From the NCBI RefSeq assembly GCF_001682385.1, contig NZ_CP016210.1:620001-684000 (forward strand): a DNA stretch of 64,000 nt. Reading direction: 5' to 3'. Positions 30,052-39,687 of this stretch are shown here, piece after piece (the stretch's first letter is position 1; the number at the start of each line of letters is the position of its first letter). The position numbers and the translations under genes were made by a program. Source of the stretch: Azoarcus olearius (lineage in GTDB: Bacteria > Pseudomonadota > Gammaproteobacteria > Burkholderiales > Rhodocyclaceae). The notes under the pieces were generated by a model. That model was not told where the DNA came from. It worked only from the letters and a program-made list of their open reading frames with translations, and did not search any database.

Positions 30052-30771
30052 ATGTGCGGACGCTATGCCCTTTACGGGCCACGATCGCGTCACAGAGATG
30101 AGTTCGGAGCCACGTTCAGCATTCTCGACCGGCTGCCTCCCGAGGTCTGGAACCCGTACAACATCGCGCCGAGCACGTGCGTTCCAGTGGTGCTTGCCCA
30201 GTCCGATGGCAGCAGGGTCGTCGATCTTGCACGGTGGGGCTTCCAACCTGCCTGGGTCGGCGATGACTCTAAGCTCGGTCACCCGATCAACGCAAAGCTG
30301 GAGACGGCGCCGGAAAAGCGTCTGTTCCGTGCTGCTTTTCGCTCCAGCCGTGTCCTGGTTCCGGCCTCTGGCTTCTACGAATGGCTCTCGACGGCAGCGG
30401 GGAAGCAGCCGTTCTTCTTCCGACACCGAGACGAAGATCGGGACTTCGGGCTCGGCGGCATCGTGACGCGCACAGGGTCTGACGCTGGCGCGACGCTTAC
30501 CTTGGCGATCCTCACCACTGTCCCGAACGCGGCGGTCGCGCCGGTCCACGACCGCATGCCCGTGATTGTGCGTCCCGAGCACTACCAGGCGTGGCTCGAT
30601 CCATCGCTTTCAGATGCAGATCTGGTCAGGGAGTTGGGCTCTGATTTCCCGGCAGACCAGATGACGTCGTACCCGGTCTCGAAGGCCGTTGGTAGTCCGC
30701 GAGCGCGAGGCGTTGAACTGGTGACGCCGACCCCCGAGAGCGGGAGTAACGGCGACCTTTTCGCGCAATGA
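30052..30771 (+). CDS. yedK: SOS-response-associated peptidase, SRAP/YedK (HMCES-like)
   Basis: 239 residues of the SRAP family, which bind abasic sites in single-stranded DNA through a covalent thiazolidine link to Cys2. All key residues are present: Cys2 (MCGRYAL), Asn37 (NPYNIAP), Glu110 (ASGFYEW), His166 (VHDRMPVI). Protects stalled forks from strand breaks. It is divergent from the XRE gene and lies 43 bp inside the proposed prophage end, so it may be cargo protecting replicating phage DNA, or host sequence if the end lies further left. Confidence 0.9.
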   Translation: MCGRYALYGPRSRHRDEFGATFSILDRLPPEVWNPYNIAPSTCVPVVLAQSDGSRVVDLARWGFQPAWVGDDSKLGHPINAKLETAPEKRLFRAAFRSSRVLVPASGFYEWLSTAAGKQPFFFRHRDEDRDFGLGGIVTRTGSDAGATLTLAILTTVPNAAVAPVHDRMPVIVRPEHYQAWLDPSLSDADLVRELGSDFPADQMTSYPVSKAVGSPRARGVELVTPTPESGSNGDLFAQ

Positions 30772-30772
30772 C

Positions 30773-30814
30773 AAAAAACGCGCAAATCGGTGCCAAAAGC
30801 GGCGCGCCGTTACA
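30773..30814. other. Candidate right end of the transposable prophage
   Basis: After the SRAP stop, an AT-rich ACAAAAAACGCGCAAAT stretch leads to GCGCGCCGTTACA, ending in CA at 30814 as transposable phage ends do. GTAACGGCG at 30747 is an inverted echo of CGCCGTTAC at 30805-30813. Host-like tRNA terminator begins 37 bp later. No left end or duplication can be compared, so the call is tentative. Confidence 0.35.
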
Positions 30815-30850
30815 GCGGCCACCGGGCCCGTGCTCGCGTACGTCAGCCAG

Positions 30851-30885
30851 AAAAGCAAAAAGGCCAGTTCTGACGAACTGGCCTT
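30851..30885 (-). terminator. Intrinsic terminator of tRNA-Lys
   Basis: AAGGCCAGTTC and GAACTGGCCTT form a perfect 11-bp stem with a TGAC (GTCA on the transcript) loop; on the minus strand it is followed by TTTTTGCTTTT. It lies 16 nt beyond the tRNA 3' end. Confidence 0.9.
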
Positions 30886-30900
30886 GACGCTTGAATTCTG

Positions 30901-30976
30901 TGGTGGGGGCACAAGGATTCGAACCTTGGACCTACTGATTAAGAGTCAGCTGCTCTACCAACTGAGCTATACCCCC
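30901..30976 (-). tRNA. tRNA-Lys (CTT anticodon)
   Basis: 76 nt on the minus strand with encoded CCA. Acceptor GGGGGTA/TGCCCCC, D-arm GCTC-AGTTGGTA-GAGC, anticodon stem GCTGA/TCAGT with loop CTCTTAA (anticodon CTT at 34-36), T-arm CAAGG-TTCGAAT-CCTTG. All stems pair. It has a good promoter upstream and an intrinsic terminator downstream, so it is a single-gene unit. The prophage is inserted just beyond its terminator and leaves it intact. Confidence 0.97.
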
Positions 30977-31022
30977 TTGCCGTTTCTCGCTGCGCTGTGT
31001 TGCCCGGCGTCGAGAAGCGCGC

Positions 31023-31051
31023 ATATTAGCCGGCGTTCAGCCGTTGCGCAA
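31023..31051 (-). promoter_or_regulatory. Promoter of tRNA-Lys
   Basis: On the minus strand TTGCGC (31046-31051) and TAATAT (31023-31028) are separated by 17 nt, followed by a GC-rich discriminator. The tRNA starts about 47 nt downstream. Confidence 0.6.
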
Positions 31052-31080
31052 GCGTTTCGCTGAATTTTCTTGCAAGTCGG

Positions 31081-31632
31081 TTACAAGCTCAGGATGCGCC
31101 CTGCGCGCCGGCGGCCGCCGATACCGGCCTGCCCGCCCAGGCCCTGGCCCCCATGAGCATGGCAGATCGCGCATGCGAGCGCGTCGGCGGCGTCGGGACC
31201 GGGGCTGGCGTCGAGCGCCAGCAGGCGCTGCACCATGTGCTGCACCTGCTCCTTGGCGGCCTTGCCGTAGCCGACCACCGACTGCTTGACCTGCAGCGCG
31301 GTGTATTCGGCTACCGGGAGGTCGCACGAGACCGCGCCGCAGATCACCGCGCCACGCGCCTGGCCCAGCAGCAGGGTCGATTGCGGGTTGACGTTGACGA
31401 AGACCTTTTCCACCGCCACCGCGTCCGGCTGGTAGGTGGCGATGACTTCGCGCACGCCGTCGAGCAGGGTCTTGAGGCGGCCGGGGAGTTCACCGTCGCG
31501 GGTCTTGATGCAACCGCTGGCGACGTAGCGCAGCTGGCTGCCGAGGGTGTCGATGACGCCGAAGCCGGTGATGCGCAGCCCCGGGTCCAGCCCGAGGATG
31601 CGGGTGGCGACGATGCGGCCGGCGCTGCTCAT
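31081..31632 (-). CDS. ruvC: Holliday junction endonuclease RuvC
   Basis: 183 residues. The four catalytic acids of RuvC are visible: Asp16 (ILGLDPG), Glu75 (VAVEKVFVN), Asp147 and Asp150 (GPDAADALA). It cuts Holliday junctions held by RuvAB at symmetric sites to resolve recombination intermediates. Start ATG at 31632 gives a 9-residue extension over typical RILGLDPG starts; no better start codon lies nearer. In many bacteria it forms an operon with ruvAB, but here ruvBA lie 26 kb away. Confidence 0.95.
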   Translation of the reverse strand: MSSAGRIVATRILGLDPGLRITGFGVIDTLGSQLRYVASGCIKTRDGELPGRLKTLLDGVREVIATYQPDAVAVEKVFVNVNPQSTLLLGQARGAVICGAVSCDLPVAEYTALQVKQSVVGYGKAAKEQVQHMVQRLLALDASPGPDAADALACAICHAHGGQGLGGQAGIGGRRRAGRILSL

Positions 31633-31666
31633 CGCACCGCCGCCGGGCGACCGCTGCGGCGTGCGC

Positions 31667-31987
31667 TCAAGCCGTGATCACCGCGGTGCCGCTGACGCAG
31701 ACCATCAGCATGCCGTTGTCCTGGCCGAGGACTTCGTAGTCGATATCGATGCCGATCACCGCGTTGGCGCCGAGCTTGAGCGCCTGTTCCGCCATCTCCG
31801 CCATCGCCACCTCGCGTGCGTCCGCCAGAGAGCGTTCGTAGGCGCCGGCGCGGCCGCCGACGATGTTGCGGATCGAGGCGAAGAGGTCCTTGAAGATGTT
31901 GGCGCCGATGATGGCTTCGCCGGTGACGACGCCGAGATACTGCTGAACCGGCTTGCCTTCCAGGGTGGGGGTGGTGGTCATCAGCAT
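31667..31987 (-). CDS. YbjQ/UPF0145 family protein
   Basis: 106 residues matching the YbjQ (UPF0145, heavy-metal-binding-like) family: [60 protein letters not shown]. Family members form pentameric rings; function is poorly defined. It sits 34 nt upstream of ruvC and 30 nt downstream of an EamA permease on the same strand, possibly one transcript. Confidence 0.9.
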   Translation of the reverse strand: MLMTTTPTLEGKPVQQYLGVVTGEAIIGANIFKDLFASIRNIVGGRAGAYERSLADAREVAMAEMAEQALKLGANAVIGIDIDYEVLGQDNGMLMVCVSGTAVITA

Positions 31988-32017
31988 GGCGTGTCCTCCG
32001 CGGGTGGTCGGGCGATT

Positions 32018-32896
32018 CTAACCCTTGCGCGCCAGCCACACGCCCGAGACCGCGACCACCATGCCGGCCAGCGCCAGCCCGCTCAGCGTCTCGCCGAACA
32101 TCGCCCACGCGATCAGCGCGGTGGTGGGCGGCGTCAGGTAGAACAGGCTGGCGACGTTGACCGCGCTGCCACTGCGGATCAGCAGGTTGAGCAGGCTGAT
32201 CGCGCCCACCGACAGCACCACCACGAGCCACAGCAGCGCGAACACGAATTCGCCGGTCCACTGGATCTGCATCGTCTCGGTCTGGCTGGCGACCAGCGCC
32301 GACAGCAGCAGCGTGGGCAGGAACTGCAGCACCGCGCCGGTGCGCAGGTCGAAGCGGGGGCAGAAGCGCTTCTGGTACAGCGTGCCGACGGTGATGCCGG
32401 CGAGCGCCGCCAGGGCCGGGGTCAGCATGTGCAGCAGGCGGTCGGCGTCGACACCGGCGCCGATCTTGTTGCTGACCACCAGCGCCACCCCGATGAAGCC
32501 GAGCGCCAGCCCGATCCACTGCCGTGCCGACACCCGCTCGCCAAGCAGCATGCCGGCGCCGAGCGCGGTCAGCAGCGGCTGCATGCCCACGACCAGCGCG
32601 GTCACGCCGGCAGGCAGGCCGCGGTGGATCGCCATGAACACGCCGCCGAGGTAGATCGCATGCACGAGGACGCCGGTGAGGGCGACGTGCGCCGCCTCCC
32701 GCGGGCTGCGCGGCCAGGGCGCGCGGGTTGCCAGTGCCACCGCCGCCATCAGCACCACCACCAGCACATAGCGCGTGGACAGGAAGGTCAGCGGCTCCGC
32801 ATAGGGCAGGCCGAACTTGGCGCCGATGAAGCCGGTGCTCCACAGCACCACGAAGAGCAGCGGCATCAGCCGCTGGGCGGGAGAGGAAGCGGTCAT
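32018..32896 (-). CDS. EamA/DMT-family permease
   Basis: 292 residues with about ten transmembrane helices in two EamA halves (LLFVVLWSTGFIGAKFGLPY near the start, ALAALAGITVGTLYQKRF at the second half, ending in GMVVAVSGVWLARKG). Inner-membrane drug/metabolite exporter family; substrate unknown. It is separated from yebC by an intrinsic terminator and leads into ybjQ. Confidence 0.88.
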   Translation of the reverse strand: MTASSPAQRLMPLLFVVLWSTGFIGAKFGLPYAEPLTFLSTRYVLVVVLMAAVALATRAPWPRSPREAAHVALTGVLVHAIYLGGVFMAIHRGLPAGVTALVVGMQPLLTALGAGMLLGERVSARQWIGLALGFIGVALVVSNKIGAGVDADRLLHMLTPALAALAGITVGTLYQKRFCPRFDLRTGAVLQFLPTLLLSALVASQTETMQIQWTGEFVFALLWLVVVLSVGAISLLNLLIRSGSAVNVASLFYLTPPTTALIAWAMFGETLSGLALAGMVVAVSGVWLARKG

Positions 32897-32940
32897 GATG
32901 GTGGTGGGCGGTTGGCGGGGGAGAGGTCCGGCGGGGCCGG

Positions 32941-32970
32941 AAACGAAAAAGCGGCGCCGGGCGCCGCTTT
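32941..32970 (-). terminator. Intrinsic terminator after yebC
   Basis: AAAGCGGCGC and GCGCCGCTTT flank a 3-nt loop; on the minus strand the stem ends in TTTTTCGTTT. It lies 20 nt beyond the yebC stop. Confidence 0.88.
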
Positions 32971-32990
32971 GCAGGCCGGATCGGGCGTGC

Positions 32991-33716
32991 TTACTCGTCG
33001 AGTACCGCGGAGGTATAGACCTCCTGCACGTCGTCGAGCGATTCGAGCGCGTCGAGCAGCTTCTGCATGCGCGCGGCGTCGTCGCCGGAGAGTTCGGTCT
33101 CGTTCTGCGCCTTCATCGTCACTTCGCCGAATTCGGCGGTGAAGCCCGCCTTTTCCAGCGTTTCCTTGACCGTGGTGAACTCCCACGGCCCGGTGATGAC
33201 CTCGATCGAGCCGTCGTCGTTGGCAACCACGTCCTCGGCGCCGGCTTCCAGCGCGGCTTCCATCAGCGCGTCCTCGTCGGTGCCGGGGGCGAACATCAGC
33301 TGGCCGCAGTGCTTGAACTGGAAGGCCACGCAGCCGTCGGTGCCCATGTTGCCGCCGTACTTGGAGAACGCGTGGCGCACGTCGGCCACGGTACGGGTCT
33401 TGTTGTCGGTGAGGCAATCGACCATCACCGCGGCGCCGGCGATGCCATAGCCTTCGTAGCGCGCTTCCTCGTAGGTCACGCCTTCGAGCTGGCCGGTGCC
33501 GCGCTTGATCGCGTTCTCGATGTTGTCCTTGGGCATCGACTCGGCCTTGGCCTTGTCGATCGCCAGGCGCAGGCGCGGGTTGGCGTTAGGATCGCCTCCG
33601 CCCATCTTGGCGGCGACGGTGACTTCCTTGATCAGCTTGGTGAAGACCTTGCCCCGCTTGGCGTCCTGGCGCCCCTTGCGGTGCTGGATGTTGGCCCATT
33701 TGGAATGACCAGCCAT
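32991..33716 (-). CDS. yebC: YebC/PmpR family protein
   Basis: 241 residues, full length for the family: [60 protein letters not shown], ending [12 protein letters not shown]. Cytoplasmic protein reported as transcription regulator and, for YebC types, as helper of translation through poly-proline stretches. Often next to ruvC, here separated from it by two genes and a terminator. Confidence 0.96.
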   Translation of the reverse strand: MAGHSKWANIQHRKGRQDAKRGKVFTKLIKEVTVAAKMGGGDPNANPRLRLAIDKAKAESMPKDNIENAIKRGTGQLEGVTYEEARYEGYGIAGAAVMVDCLTDNKTRTVADVRHAFSKYGGNMGTDGCVAFQFKHCGQLMFAPGTDEDALMEAALEAGAEDVVANDDGSIEVITGPWEFTTVKETLEKAGFTAEFGEVTMKAQNETELSGDDAARMQKLLDALESLDDVQEVYTSAVLDE

Positions 33717-33754
33717 ATAAACCTCGATGCAACCGTGTGCGATGGAAGCCCGCC

Positions 33755-33760
33755 ATTATA
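33755..33760 (-). promoter_or_regulatory. Candidate -10 element of yebC
   Basis: A perfect TATAAT on the minus strand, about 39 nt upstream of the yebC ATG. The -35 region at 17-nt spacing is a poor match (GCCGGC). Confidence 0.45.
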
Positions 33761-33846
33761 CAGACGGCACGGCAACTGCCGGCGCGCTCTGGTAGATTCG
33801 GCGCTGCATGCAGCCAGAATCCCACCGCGTCCCGGAGAGCCCCTCG

Positions 33847-34491
33847 ATGTGCCTGTTGCGCCCCGTGTTGTTGTTCCTGCTGCTGCTCGCCGGCAGCGCC
33901 TTTGCGGCCGACGAGGAGCCGATCTACGGCGGCTGCGTGGATGCCCGCGGGGCGGCGGTCGTCACGCTGATCGACCCCCAACTGCCGTCCGCGGTCGCCA
34001 CCGCCACCGAGGCCGGGCGCGCGGTCATCCGTCATAACCCCGACGCGCTGCCGCGGCTGCTCGCGGCCAGCCGCAGCTTTCTTTACGCACAGGCCTGCGC
34101 CCGGCTCAACCTTGGCTACCCGGCGGATGGCGAACTCGGCCTCGCCGAAGCGCAACGCGCCGACTGCGCGGCGCTCGCCACGCTGCAGCGCTCGGGCCTG
34201 CTCGCGAACACCTCGCTGCCTGCGCTGGAGGCCGATCTGCGGTTTTCCGACTCCGAATGGGCGGCGTTGCCGGGGCCGCGCCGGACCATCGGCTTTTCGG
34301 CCTGTCCACCGCCGTCGCGCGGCAATCTGCGCCTGCCGGGCGCGGAGGCGGCGGGCAGCCCGGCGTGGAATGCCTGCGTGCGCGCCTGCGCCGCGCCGCT
34401 GTACCAATGCCAGGCGCGCTGCGCGGCCGGGGGCTGCGCCGACTGCCAGGCGGCCTATGATCGTTGTAACCGCGCCTGCGACGGGCGCTGA
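33847..34491 (+). CDS. Exported cysteine-rich hypothetical protein
   Basis: 214 residues from the ATG at 33847, which has GGAGAG 7 nt upstream; an earlier in-frame start would hide the signal. Residues 1-21 form a signal peptide ([20 protein letters not shown]). The C-terminal 40 residues carry many Cys in pairs ([38 protein letters not shown]), implying disulfides in the periplasm. No family is recognised. It stands alone between yebC and the HerA-like ATPase. Confidence 0.75.
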   Translation: MCLLRPVLLFLLLLAGSAFAADEEPIYGGCVDARGAAVVTLIDPQLPSAVATATEAGRAVIRHNPDALPRLLAASRSFLYAQACARLNLGYPADGELGLAEAQRADCAALATLQRSGLLANTSLPALEADLRFSDSEWAALPGPRRTIGFSACPPPSRGNLRLPGAEAAGSPAWNACVRACAAPLYQCQARCAAGGCADCQAAYDRCNRACDGR

Positions 34492-34529
34492 TACCCGTCC
34501 CGATACACCGACAACACCGGGGTGATGCC

Positions 34530-36041
34530 ATGACCGAACCGCTGCTGATCGCCAAGACCCACGACAAGGACCTCTGCCTGCTGCCGCGGCTGGCCAACCG
34601 CCACGGCCTCATCACCGGCGCCACCGGCACCGGCAAGACCGTGACCCTGCAGCGCATGGCGGAATCCTTCGCCAGCATCGGCGTGCCGGTGTTCATGGCC
34701 GACGTGAAGGGCGACCTCTCCGGCATCGGCGCCGCCGGCGTCGCCTCCGACAAGCTGATGCAGCGGCTGGCCGCGATCGGCATCACCGAATTCACCCCGC
34801 GCGCCAACACCACGGTGTTCTGGGATGTGTACGGCGCCGCCGGCCATCCGGTGCGGGCGACGATCTCCGACATGGGGCCGCTGTTGCTGGCGCGCCTGCT
34901 CAACCTCAACGACACCCAGGCCGGCGTGCTGCAACTGGTGTTCAAGATCGCCGACGACAACGGCCTGCTGCTGCTCGACCTCAAAGACCTGCGGGCGATG
35001 ATCCAGCACGTGGGCGAGAACGCGAAGAGTTTCACCACCGAGTACGGCAACGTCTCCGCGGCTTCGATCGGCGCCATCCAGCGCAACCTGCTGGCGCTCG
35101 AGGAGCAGGGCGGCGACGTGTTCTTCGGCGAGCCGATGCTCGACATCGCCGACCTGATGCAGACCGATGCCGACGGCCGCGGCGTCATCAATGTGCTCGC
35201 CGCCGACAAGCTCTACCACTCGCCCAAGCTCTACTCCACCTTCCTGCTGTGGATGCTGTCCGAACTCTTCGAGCAGCTGCCGGAAGTGGGCGACCTCGAC
35301 AAGCCCAAGCTGGTGTTCTTCTTCGACGAGGCCCACTTGCTGTTCGCCGACGCGCCCAAGGCGCTGGTGGAAAAGGTGGAGCAGGTGGTACGGCTGATCC
35401 GCTCCAAGGGCGTCGGCGTCTATTTCGTCACCCAGAACCCGCTCGACGTGCCGGAAACCGTGCTCGGCCAGCTCGGCAACCGCGTCCAGCACGCGCTGCG
35501 CGCCTTCACTCCGCGCGACCAGAAGGCGGTGAAGACCGCCGCCGAAACCATGCGCGCCAACCCCGCTTTCGACGCCGCCACCGCGATCACCGAACTGGGC
35601 GTCGGCGAGGCGCTGGTGTCCTTCCTCGATGACAAGGGCCGTCCGGAAGTCGTGGAACGCGGCTTCGTCGTGGCGCCCGCCTCGCGGCTGGGTCCGCTGG
35701 CGCCGGCGGAGCGCGACGCGGCGATCCGCGCCTCGGTGCTCTACGGCCATTACGAGAAGGCGGTGGATCGCGAATCCGCCTACGAGATCCTGCGGGGCAA
35801 GGCTGCCGCCGCCGCGCAGCCGGAAGGCGCACCCGCCGGAAACGGCGGCGGTGCTGTGGGCGGCGCGGCGGGCGGAATCGACATGAACGACATCCTGTTC
35901 GGCTCCACCGGCCCGCGCGGCGGCAAGCGCGACGGGCTGGTGCAGATCGCCGCCAAGACCATCACCCGCACCATCGGCAGCTCGCTCGGCCGCCAGATCG
36001 TGCGTGGCGTGCTCGGCTCGCTGCTGGGCAGCAAGCGCTGA
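34530..36041 (+). CDS. HerA/YjgR-like P-loop ATPase (DUF853)
   Basis: 503 residues of the DUF853/YjgR family. Walker A GATGTGKT at about residues 30-37, Walker [13 protein letters not shown] near 261-272, and [20 protein letters not shown] downstream as in HerA/FtsK-type translocases. A Gly-rich linker and a short C-terminal helix end the chain. Family members are predicted DNA- or protein-translocating ATPases; physiological role unsettled. Monocistronic by appearance. Confidence 0.93.
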   Translation: MTEPLLIAKTHDKDLCLLPRLANRHGLITGATGTGKTVTLQRMAESFASIGVPVFMADVKGDLSGIGAAGVASDKLMQRLAAIGITEFTPRANTTVFWDVYGAAGHPVRATISDMGPLLLARLLNLNDTQAGVLQLVFKIADDNGLLLLDLKDLRAMIQHVGENAKSFTTEYGNVSAASIGAIQRNLLALEEQGGDVFFGEPMLDIADLMQTDADGRGVINVLAADKLYHSPKLYSTFLLWMLSELFEQLPEVGDLDKPKLVFFFDEAHLLFADAPKALVEKVEQVVRLIRSKGVGVYFVTQNPLDVPETVLGQLGNRVQHALRAFTPRDQKAVKTAAETMRANPAFDAATAITELGVGEALVSFLDDKGRPEVVERGFVVAPASRLGPLAPAERDAAIRASVLYGHYEKAVDRESAYEILRGKAAAAAQPEGAPAGNGGGAVGGAAGGIDMNDILFGSTGPRGGKRDGLVQIAAKTITRTIGSSLGRQIVRGVLGSLLGSKR

Positions 36042-36077
36042 GGGTAGGCGTCGCCTCGCGGCCCCGGGGCGTGCGGC

Positions 36078-36968
36078 TCAGTCGCGCAGGAAGCGCTCGA
36101 TCGCGTCCATGAACACGCGCGCCCGCGCGGGCACCAGCCCGCGGCCGGGCAGATGGGCATAGATCTTCAACGGATGCGGCACATGGTCCGCCAGCAGCGG
36201 CACCAGCGTGCCCGCTTCGAGTTCGCGCCGGCAGTACGAGGCGGCCAGCATGGTTGCGCCGTGGCCGGCGATCGCCGCCTGCAGGCGCAACGCCGCGTTG
36301 GTGGTGCGTAGCGGGCCGCGCGGCTGCACGCTGTGGGTGCGGCCGTCGGCGGCTTCGAAGTGCCAGCGCGCCTCACCGGGCATCGACAGGCAGGGCCAAT
36401 CCTCCAGCTCCGCCACGCTGCGCGGCAACCCCAGCCGGCGCACCAGCGCGGGGGCTGCGTACAGCCCCCGGGCCACGCTATAGACCCGGCGCACTATCCG
36501 TTCGGAATCCGGCAGCGCCTCGCCGGTGGCAAAGAACACCACGTCATAGCCGCCGCTGGCGGGCTCGGCGCCGAGGATGCGGACGTCGATCTCGATCTGC
36601 AGCCGCGGATGGCGGTTGAGCACGTCGTTGACCACTTCGCCGAGCTGGATCGCGCCGAACTCGTAGGGCGTGGCAATCCGCAGCACGCCCTGCGGTTCGT
36701 CGCGCGCGTCGCCGGCCTCGGCCGCCACCGCATCCAGCCGTTCGAACAGCGGCAGCACCTGGGCCAGCATGCGCTCGCCCTGCTCGGTCAGCGCCAGCCG
36801 GCGCGTGCTGCGTTCGATCAGGCGCTGGCCGAGCTGGCGTTCCAGTCGTGCCACCGCGTGGCTGACCGAGGATTTCGGCAGGTCGAGCTGCTCGGCCGCG
36901 CGGGTGAAGCTGCCGCTTTGCGCGACGGTGGCGAAGGCGTACCAGTCGTTCCAGTTGATTGTTCGCAT
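36078..36968 (-). CDS. LysR-family transcription regulator
   Basis: 296 residues. N-terminal winged HTH (FATVAQSGSFTRAAEQLDLP, KSSVSHAVARLERQLGQRL) and a C-terminal effector-binding domain from about residue 90. It is divergent from an MFS exporter with 63 bp between starts, the common layout for a LysR activator and its target. Subtype resembles the CrgA/AaeR-like group acting on efflux genes. Ligand unknown. Confidence 0.93.
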   Translation of the reverse strand: MRTINWNDWYAFATVAQSGSFTRAAEQLDLPKSSVSHAVARLERQLGQRLIERSTRRLALTEQGERMLAQVLPLFERLDAVAAEAGDARDEPQGVLRIATPYEFGAIQLGEVVNDVLNRHPRLQIEIDVRILGAEPASGGYDVVFFATGEALPDSERIVRRVYSVARGLYAAPALVRRLGLPRSVAELEDWPCLSMPGEARWHFEAADGRTHSVQPRGPLRTTNAALRLQAAIAGHGATMLAASYCRRELEAGTLVPLLADHVPHPLKIYAHLPGRGLVPARARVFMDAIERFLRD

Positions 36969-37031
36969 GGTTGCACAGAGCGTACATATCGAGATGTTTA
37001 TTCAATGTTACGCACAATGTAAGTTGCGTGC
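36969..37031. promoter_or_regulatory. Divergent control region LysR/MFS
   Basis: The 63-bp gap is AT-rich compared with the surroundings and contains CAATGT twice as a direct repeat with a 6-nt spacer (CAATGTTACGCACAATGT). LysR proteins usually bind T-N11-A sites here. Exact promoters are not resolved. Confidence 0.4.
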
Positions 37032-38561
37032 ATGTCGCCTCCGCCCCCGTCCTTTCCGCCCCCCGCGGTCCCGTGCACGGCCGCTCCCGCCCGTGCGGTG
37101 CTGCTCAGCGCCCACCCCGAACTGCGGCCGCTGCGCGTCCATGCCTTCGGGGCCACGCTGGGACTGGTGGCCGGGGTGGATTTCGTTGCCGCGATCCTGA
37201 TCGCGATGGCGGGCACCCAGGTCCAGCATGGCCTGGGGGTGGCACCGCGCGACTTCCTGTGGGCGCTGACCAGCTACGCGGTGGCGGCGGTGATGGCCAA
37301 CCTGATGCTGGTGCAGCTGGCGGGGCGGGTGAACTACCGCCGCTTCACGCTCGCCAGCCTGACGGTCTTCATCGCCGGCGCGCTCGGCTGCGCGGCGGCC
37401 AGCTCGCTGCCGGCCTTCACCGCGGCCCGCCTGGTGCAGGGCCTGGGTGGCGGCGGGCTGTTCGCGGCGGCACGCATCCTGGCCCAGTACAGCTCGCAGC
37501 CGCAGGAGCGGCTGTCGCTGTTCTGGGGCTTCGGCGTGGCCAACTTCGCGCTCGTCGCGCTCGCCCCCTGGCTGGCGGGCTGGCTGGTGGCCCATCACGG
37601 CTGGCACACCCTGTTCCTGCTGCAGGCGGGGCTGGCGCTGCCCTTGCTGCCGCTGGTGGCGTGGCTGTATCCGCGCGTCGAGCGCACCCCGTCGCGCGCC
37701 CTCGGCCGGCTGGACTGGCCCGGCGTGCTGGCCTTTGCCGGCGGGGCGCTGCTGCTGGTCCATGCGCTGGAGCACCTGCGCTATCTCAGCCGTGCGGAAC
37801 TGCCGCAGCTGGCCGCCTACGCGCTGCTCGGGCTGGTGCTGCTGGGGGTGGTGATGCGGCGCTTCGCGCGCCATCCCGACCCCTGGCTCGATCCGCGCCG
37901 GCTGGCCAGCCGCCGCTACCTGGCCGGGCTCGCCTTCTACGGCGTGTTCTACCTGATCTGCGGCTACTGGAACTTCCTGGTCCCGGCGGTGCTGGTCGAC
38001 GGCCTGGGCTTCGGCCTCGACACGGTGGGCGGGCTGCTCGCGCTCGGCGGGCTCACCACGCTGGGCGCGGTGGTCGTCTTCCATCTCTGCCTGCCCTACA
38101 TCATGCGCAAGCGCCGCTATATCGCGCTCGGCTATGTCGGCCTCGCGGCCGCCTTCACGCTGATGGCCGTCAGCGCGCGGCCCGGTGCCGGGGTGCTGGA
38201 CGTGCTGCCGCCCATCGTGCTGCAGGGGGCGATGCCGGTGCTGGCGCTGCTGCAGGTGGCGATGATGACCTTCGTCGACATGCCGACCGAGGACTTTGCC
38301 CACGCCTACGCGTTCAAGAACATCGTCCGCGAGATCCTCAACGCGCTCGGCACCGGGCTCGCGGTGCTGCAGCTGCACCACGGCACCGCGGCGGCGCAGG
38401 CGGCGATGCAGGCCGCCACCCCCGGCCCGCTGCAGCCCCACCTGGCCGAGGTGGTGCATCGGGCGGCGGTGGGCACCGCCGCCGGCCAGATGCTGTCCGG
38501 CCTGGCGCTGGCCTGCCTGCTGGTGGCGGCGGTTGCGGTGTGGCAGCGCGCGCTGCGCTGA
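37032..38561 (+). CDS. MFS transporter, DHA2/EmrB-like
   Basis: 509 residues with about 14 hydrophobic helices. Typical segments are VDFVAAILIAMAGTQVQHGL, RLVQGLGGGGLFAAARILAQ (motif C-like region), and a late loop before the last helix. The N-terminal 25 residues are Pro-rich and cytoplasmic. Likely a proton-driven exporter controlled by the divergent LysR gene. Substrate cannot be told from sequence. Confidence 0.88.
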   Translation: MSPPPPSFPPPAVPCTAAPARAVLLSAHPELRPLRVHAFGATLGLVAGVDFVAAILIAMAGTQVQHGLGVAPRDFLWALTSYAVAAVMANLMLVQLAGRVNYRRFTLASLTVFIAGALGCAAASSLPAFTAARLVQGLGGGGLFAAARILAQYSSQPQERLSLFWGFGVANFALVALAPWLAGWLVAHHGWHTLFLLQAGLALPLLPLVAWLYPRVERTPSRALGRLDWPGVLAFAGGALLLVHALEHLRYLSRAELPQLAAYALLGLVLLGVVMRRFARHPDPWLDPRRLASRRYLAGLAFYGVFYLICGYWNFLVPAVLVDGLGFGLDTVGGLLALGGLTTLGAVVVFHLCLPYIMRKRRYIALGYVGLAAAFTLMAVSARPGAGVLDVLPPIVLQGAMPVLALLQVAMMTFVDMPTEDFAHAYAFKNIVREILNALGTGLAVLQLHHGTAAAQAAMQAATPGPLQPHLAEVVHRAAVGTAAGQMLSGLALACLLVAAVAVWQRALR

Positions 38562-38639
38562 GCGCATCTCGCGCGCGCGGTTGTCTGCGCGCGGCGGCGA
38601 TGGCCTAATCGCGGATTCGATCGGAATGGCGGGGCGGTA

Positions 38640-39596
38640 ATGACGGCGGCAAGTAGCAAGGCGGCAGAGGGCGGTGGTGCGCCGCCGGTCGCGTCCCAGG
38701 CGGTGAGCGGGCGTGCGCTCGGGTTCGCGTTCGCCATCGCCGGCGCGGTCGGCTTCTCGTTCAAGGCCATCCTGGTCAAGCTCGCCTACCGGCATCAGGT
38801 GGATGCGGAAACCCTGCTGGCGCTGCGGATGGCGTTTTCGCTGCCTTTCTTCCTGGTGATGGGCTGGGCCGCCAGCCGCCGCGCCGCCGACCGTCTGTCG
38901 GCGCGCGACTGGGTCTGGATGGCGGGGCTGGGGCTGTTCGGCTACTACCTCGCCAGCTACCTCGATTTTCTCGGGCTGGATTACATCTCCGCCGCGCTCG
39001 AGCGGCTGATCCTGTTCCTGTATCCCACCATCGTGATCGTGCTGTCGGCGCTGTTCCTCGGCAAGCCGATCACGCGCCGGATGCTGGCGGCGCTGGCGCT
39101 GTGCTACCTCGGCATCGCGCTCGCGGTGGGGCACGACCTGGATGTTTCGGGCACGGTGCAGGAAGTGGCGCTCGGTTGCGCGCTGGTGTTCGCCAGCGCA
39201 GTGAGCTACGCGCTGTACCTGATGGGCAATGGCCAGGTGGTGGGCAGGCTCGGCTCGTCGCGCGTCACCGCGTACGCGAGCAGCTTCGCGTGCTTCTTCA
39301 GCCTCGGCCAGTTCGTGCTGATGCGTCCGCTGGAGGTGCTGCTTGCGCAGGCCTGGCAGGTGTATGCCTACGCCGGGCTGATGACCGTGTTCAGCACCGT
39401 CGCGCCGGTGTGGATGGTGTCCGAGGCGATCCGCCGCCTCGGTGCCGGCCCGGTGTCGCTCACCGGCACGCTCGCGCCGGCGATCACGATGCTGTTGGGC
39501 TGGATCATCCTGGGCGAGCAGATCGGCCTGTTCCAGTTGCTCGGCATGACGATGGTGGTGGCCGGGGTGATGGTGGTGGCGCGGCCACGGCGCTGA
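38640..39596 (+). CDS. EamA/DMT-family permease
   Basis: 318 residues, ten transmembrane helices in two EamA repeats ([60 protein letters not shown]). The [20 protein letters not shown] segment is characteristic of the RhaT/EamA superfamily. Inner-membrane metabolite exporter or importer of unknown substrate. No operon partner; a chemotaxis receptor follows after 90 bp. Confidence 0.9.
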   Translation: MTAASSKAAEGGGAPPVASQAVSGRALGFAFAIAGAVGFSFKAILVKLAYRHQVDAETLLALRMAFSLPFFLVMGWAASRRAADRLSARDWVWMAGLGLFGYYLASYLDFLGLDYISAALERLILFLYPTIVIVLSALFLGKPITRRMLAALALCYLGIALAVGHDLDVSGTVQEVALGCALVFASAVSYALYLMGNGQVVGRLGSSRVTAYASSFACFFSLGQFVLMRPLEVLLAQAWQVYAYAGLMTVFSTVAPVWMVSEAIRRLGAGPVSLTGTLAPAITMLLGWIILGEQIGLFQLLGMTMVVAGVMVVARPRR

Positions 39597-39687
39597 TCCC
39601 CGCGCCGCTCGTCGGCGCGATTGTTACACGTCACGAAGCTGTCACCTGCCGCTGCAATGCTTCGCGCCCTTTCTGATGGGAGCGGGC

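Larger units (their letters stand above)
1..30814. mobile_element. Mu-like transposable siphophage prophage, late (right) part
   Basis: Mu-type late genes run in Mu order (C-like activator, endolysin, gp25, gp26, gp27, gp28 terminase, gp29 portal, gp30 F, gp31 G, gp32 protease, gpT capsid, gp35, gp36), followed by a non-contractile tail module: tube, chaperone and tape measure, with no sheath gene. This matches transposable siphophages of the B3/D3112 type with a Mu-like head. The left end and transposase genes are outside the window. The right end is placed at 30814 from a terminal CA and AT-rich flank, and that boundary is tentative. All late genes are intact, so the element could be inducible, but this cannot be judged without the left half. 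Confidence 0.9.

Noticed and set aside
1-30814. Apparent abundance of GTTAC/GTAAC in the prophage
   Set aside because: A rough hand count of about 45 is close to what base composition alone predicts (about 35); the contrast with the host half is largely explained by its higher GC.
31547-33142. 531-codon frame antisense to ybjQ, the EamA gene and yebC
   Set aside because: Spans several genuine genes on the other strand and has His/Arg/Gln-rich composition typical of shadow frames.
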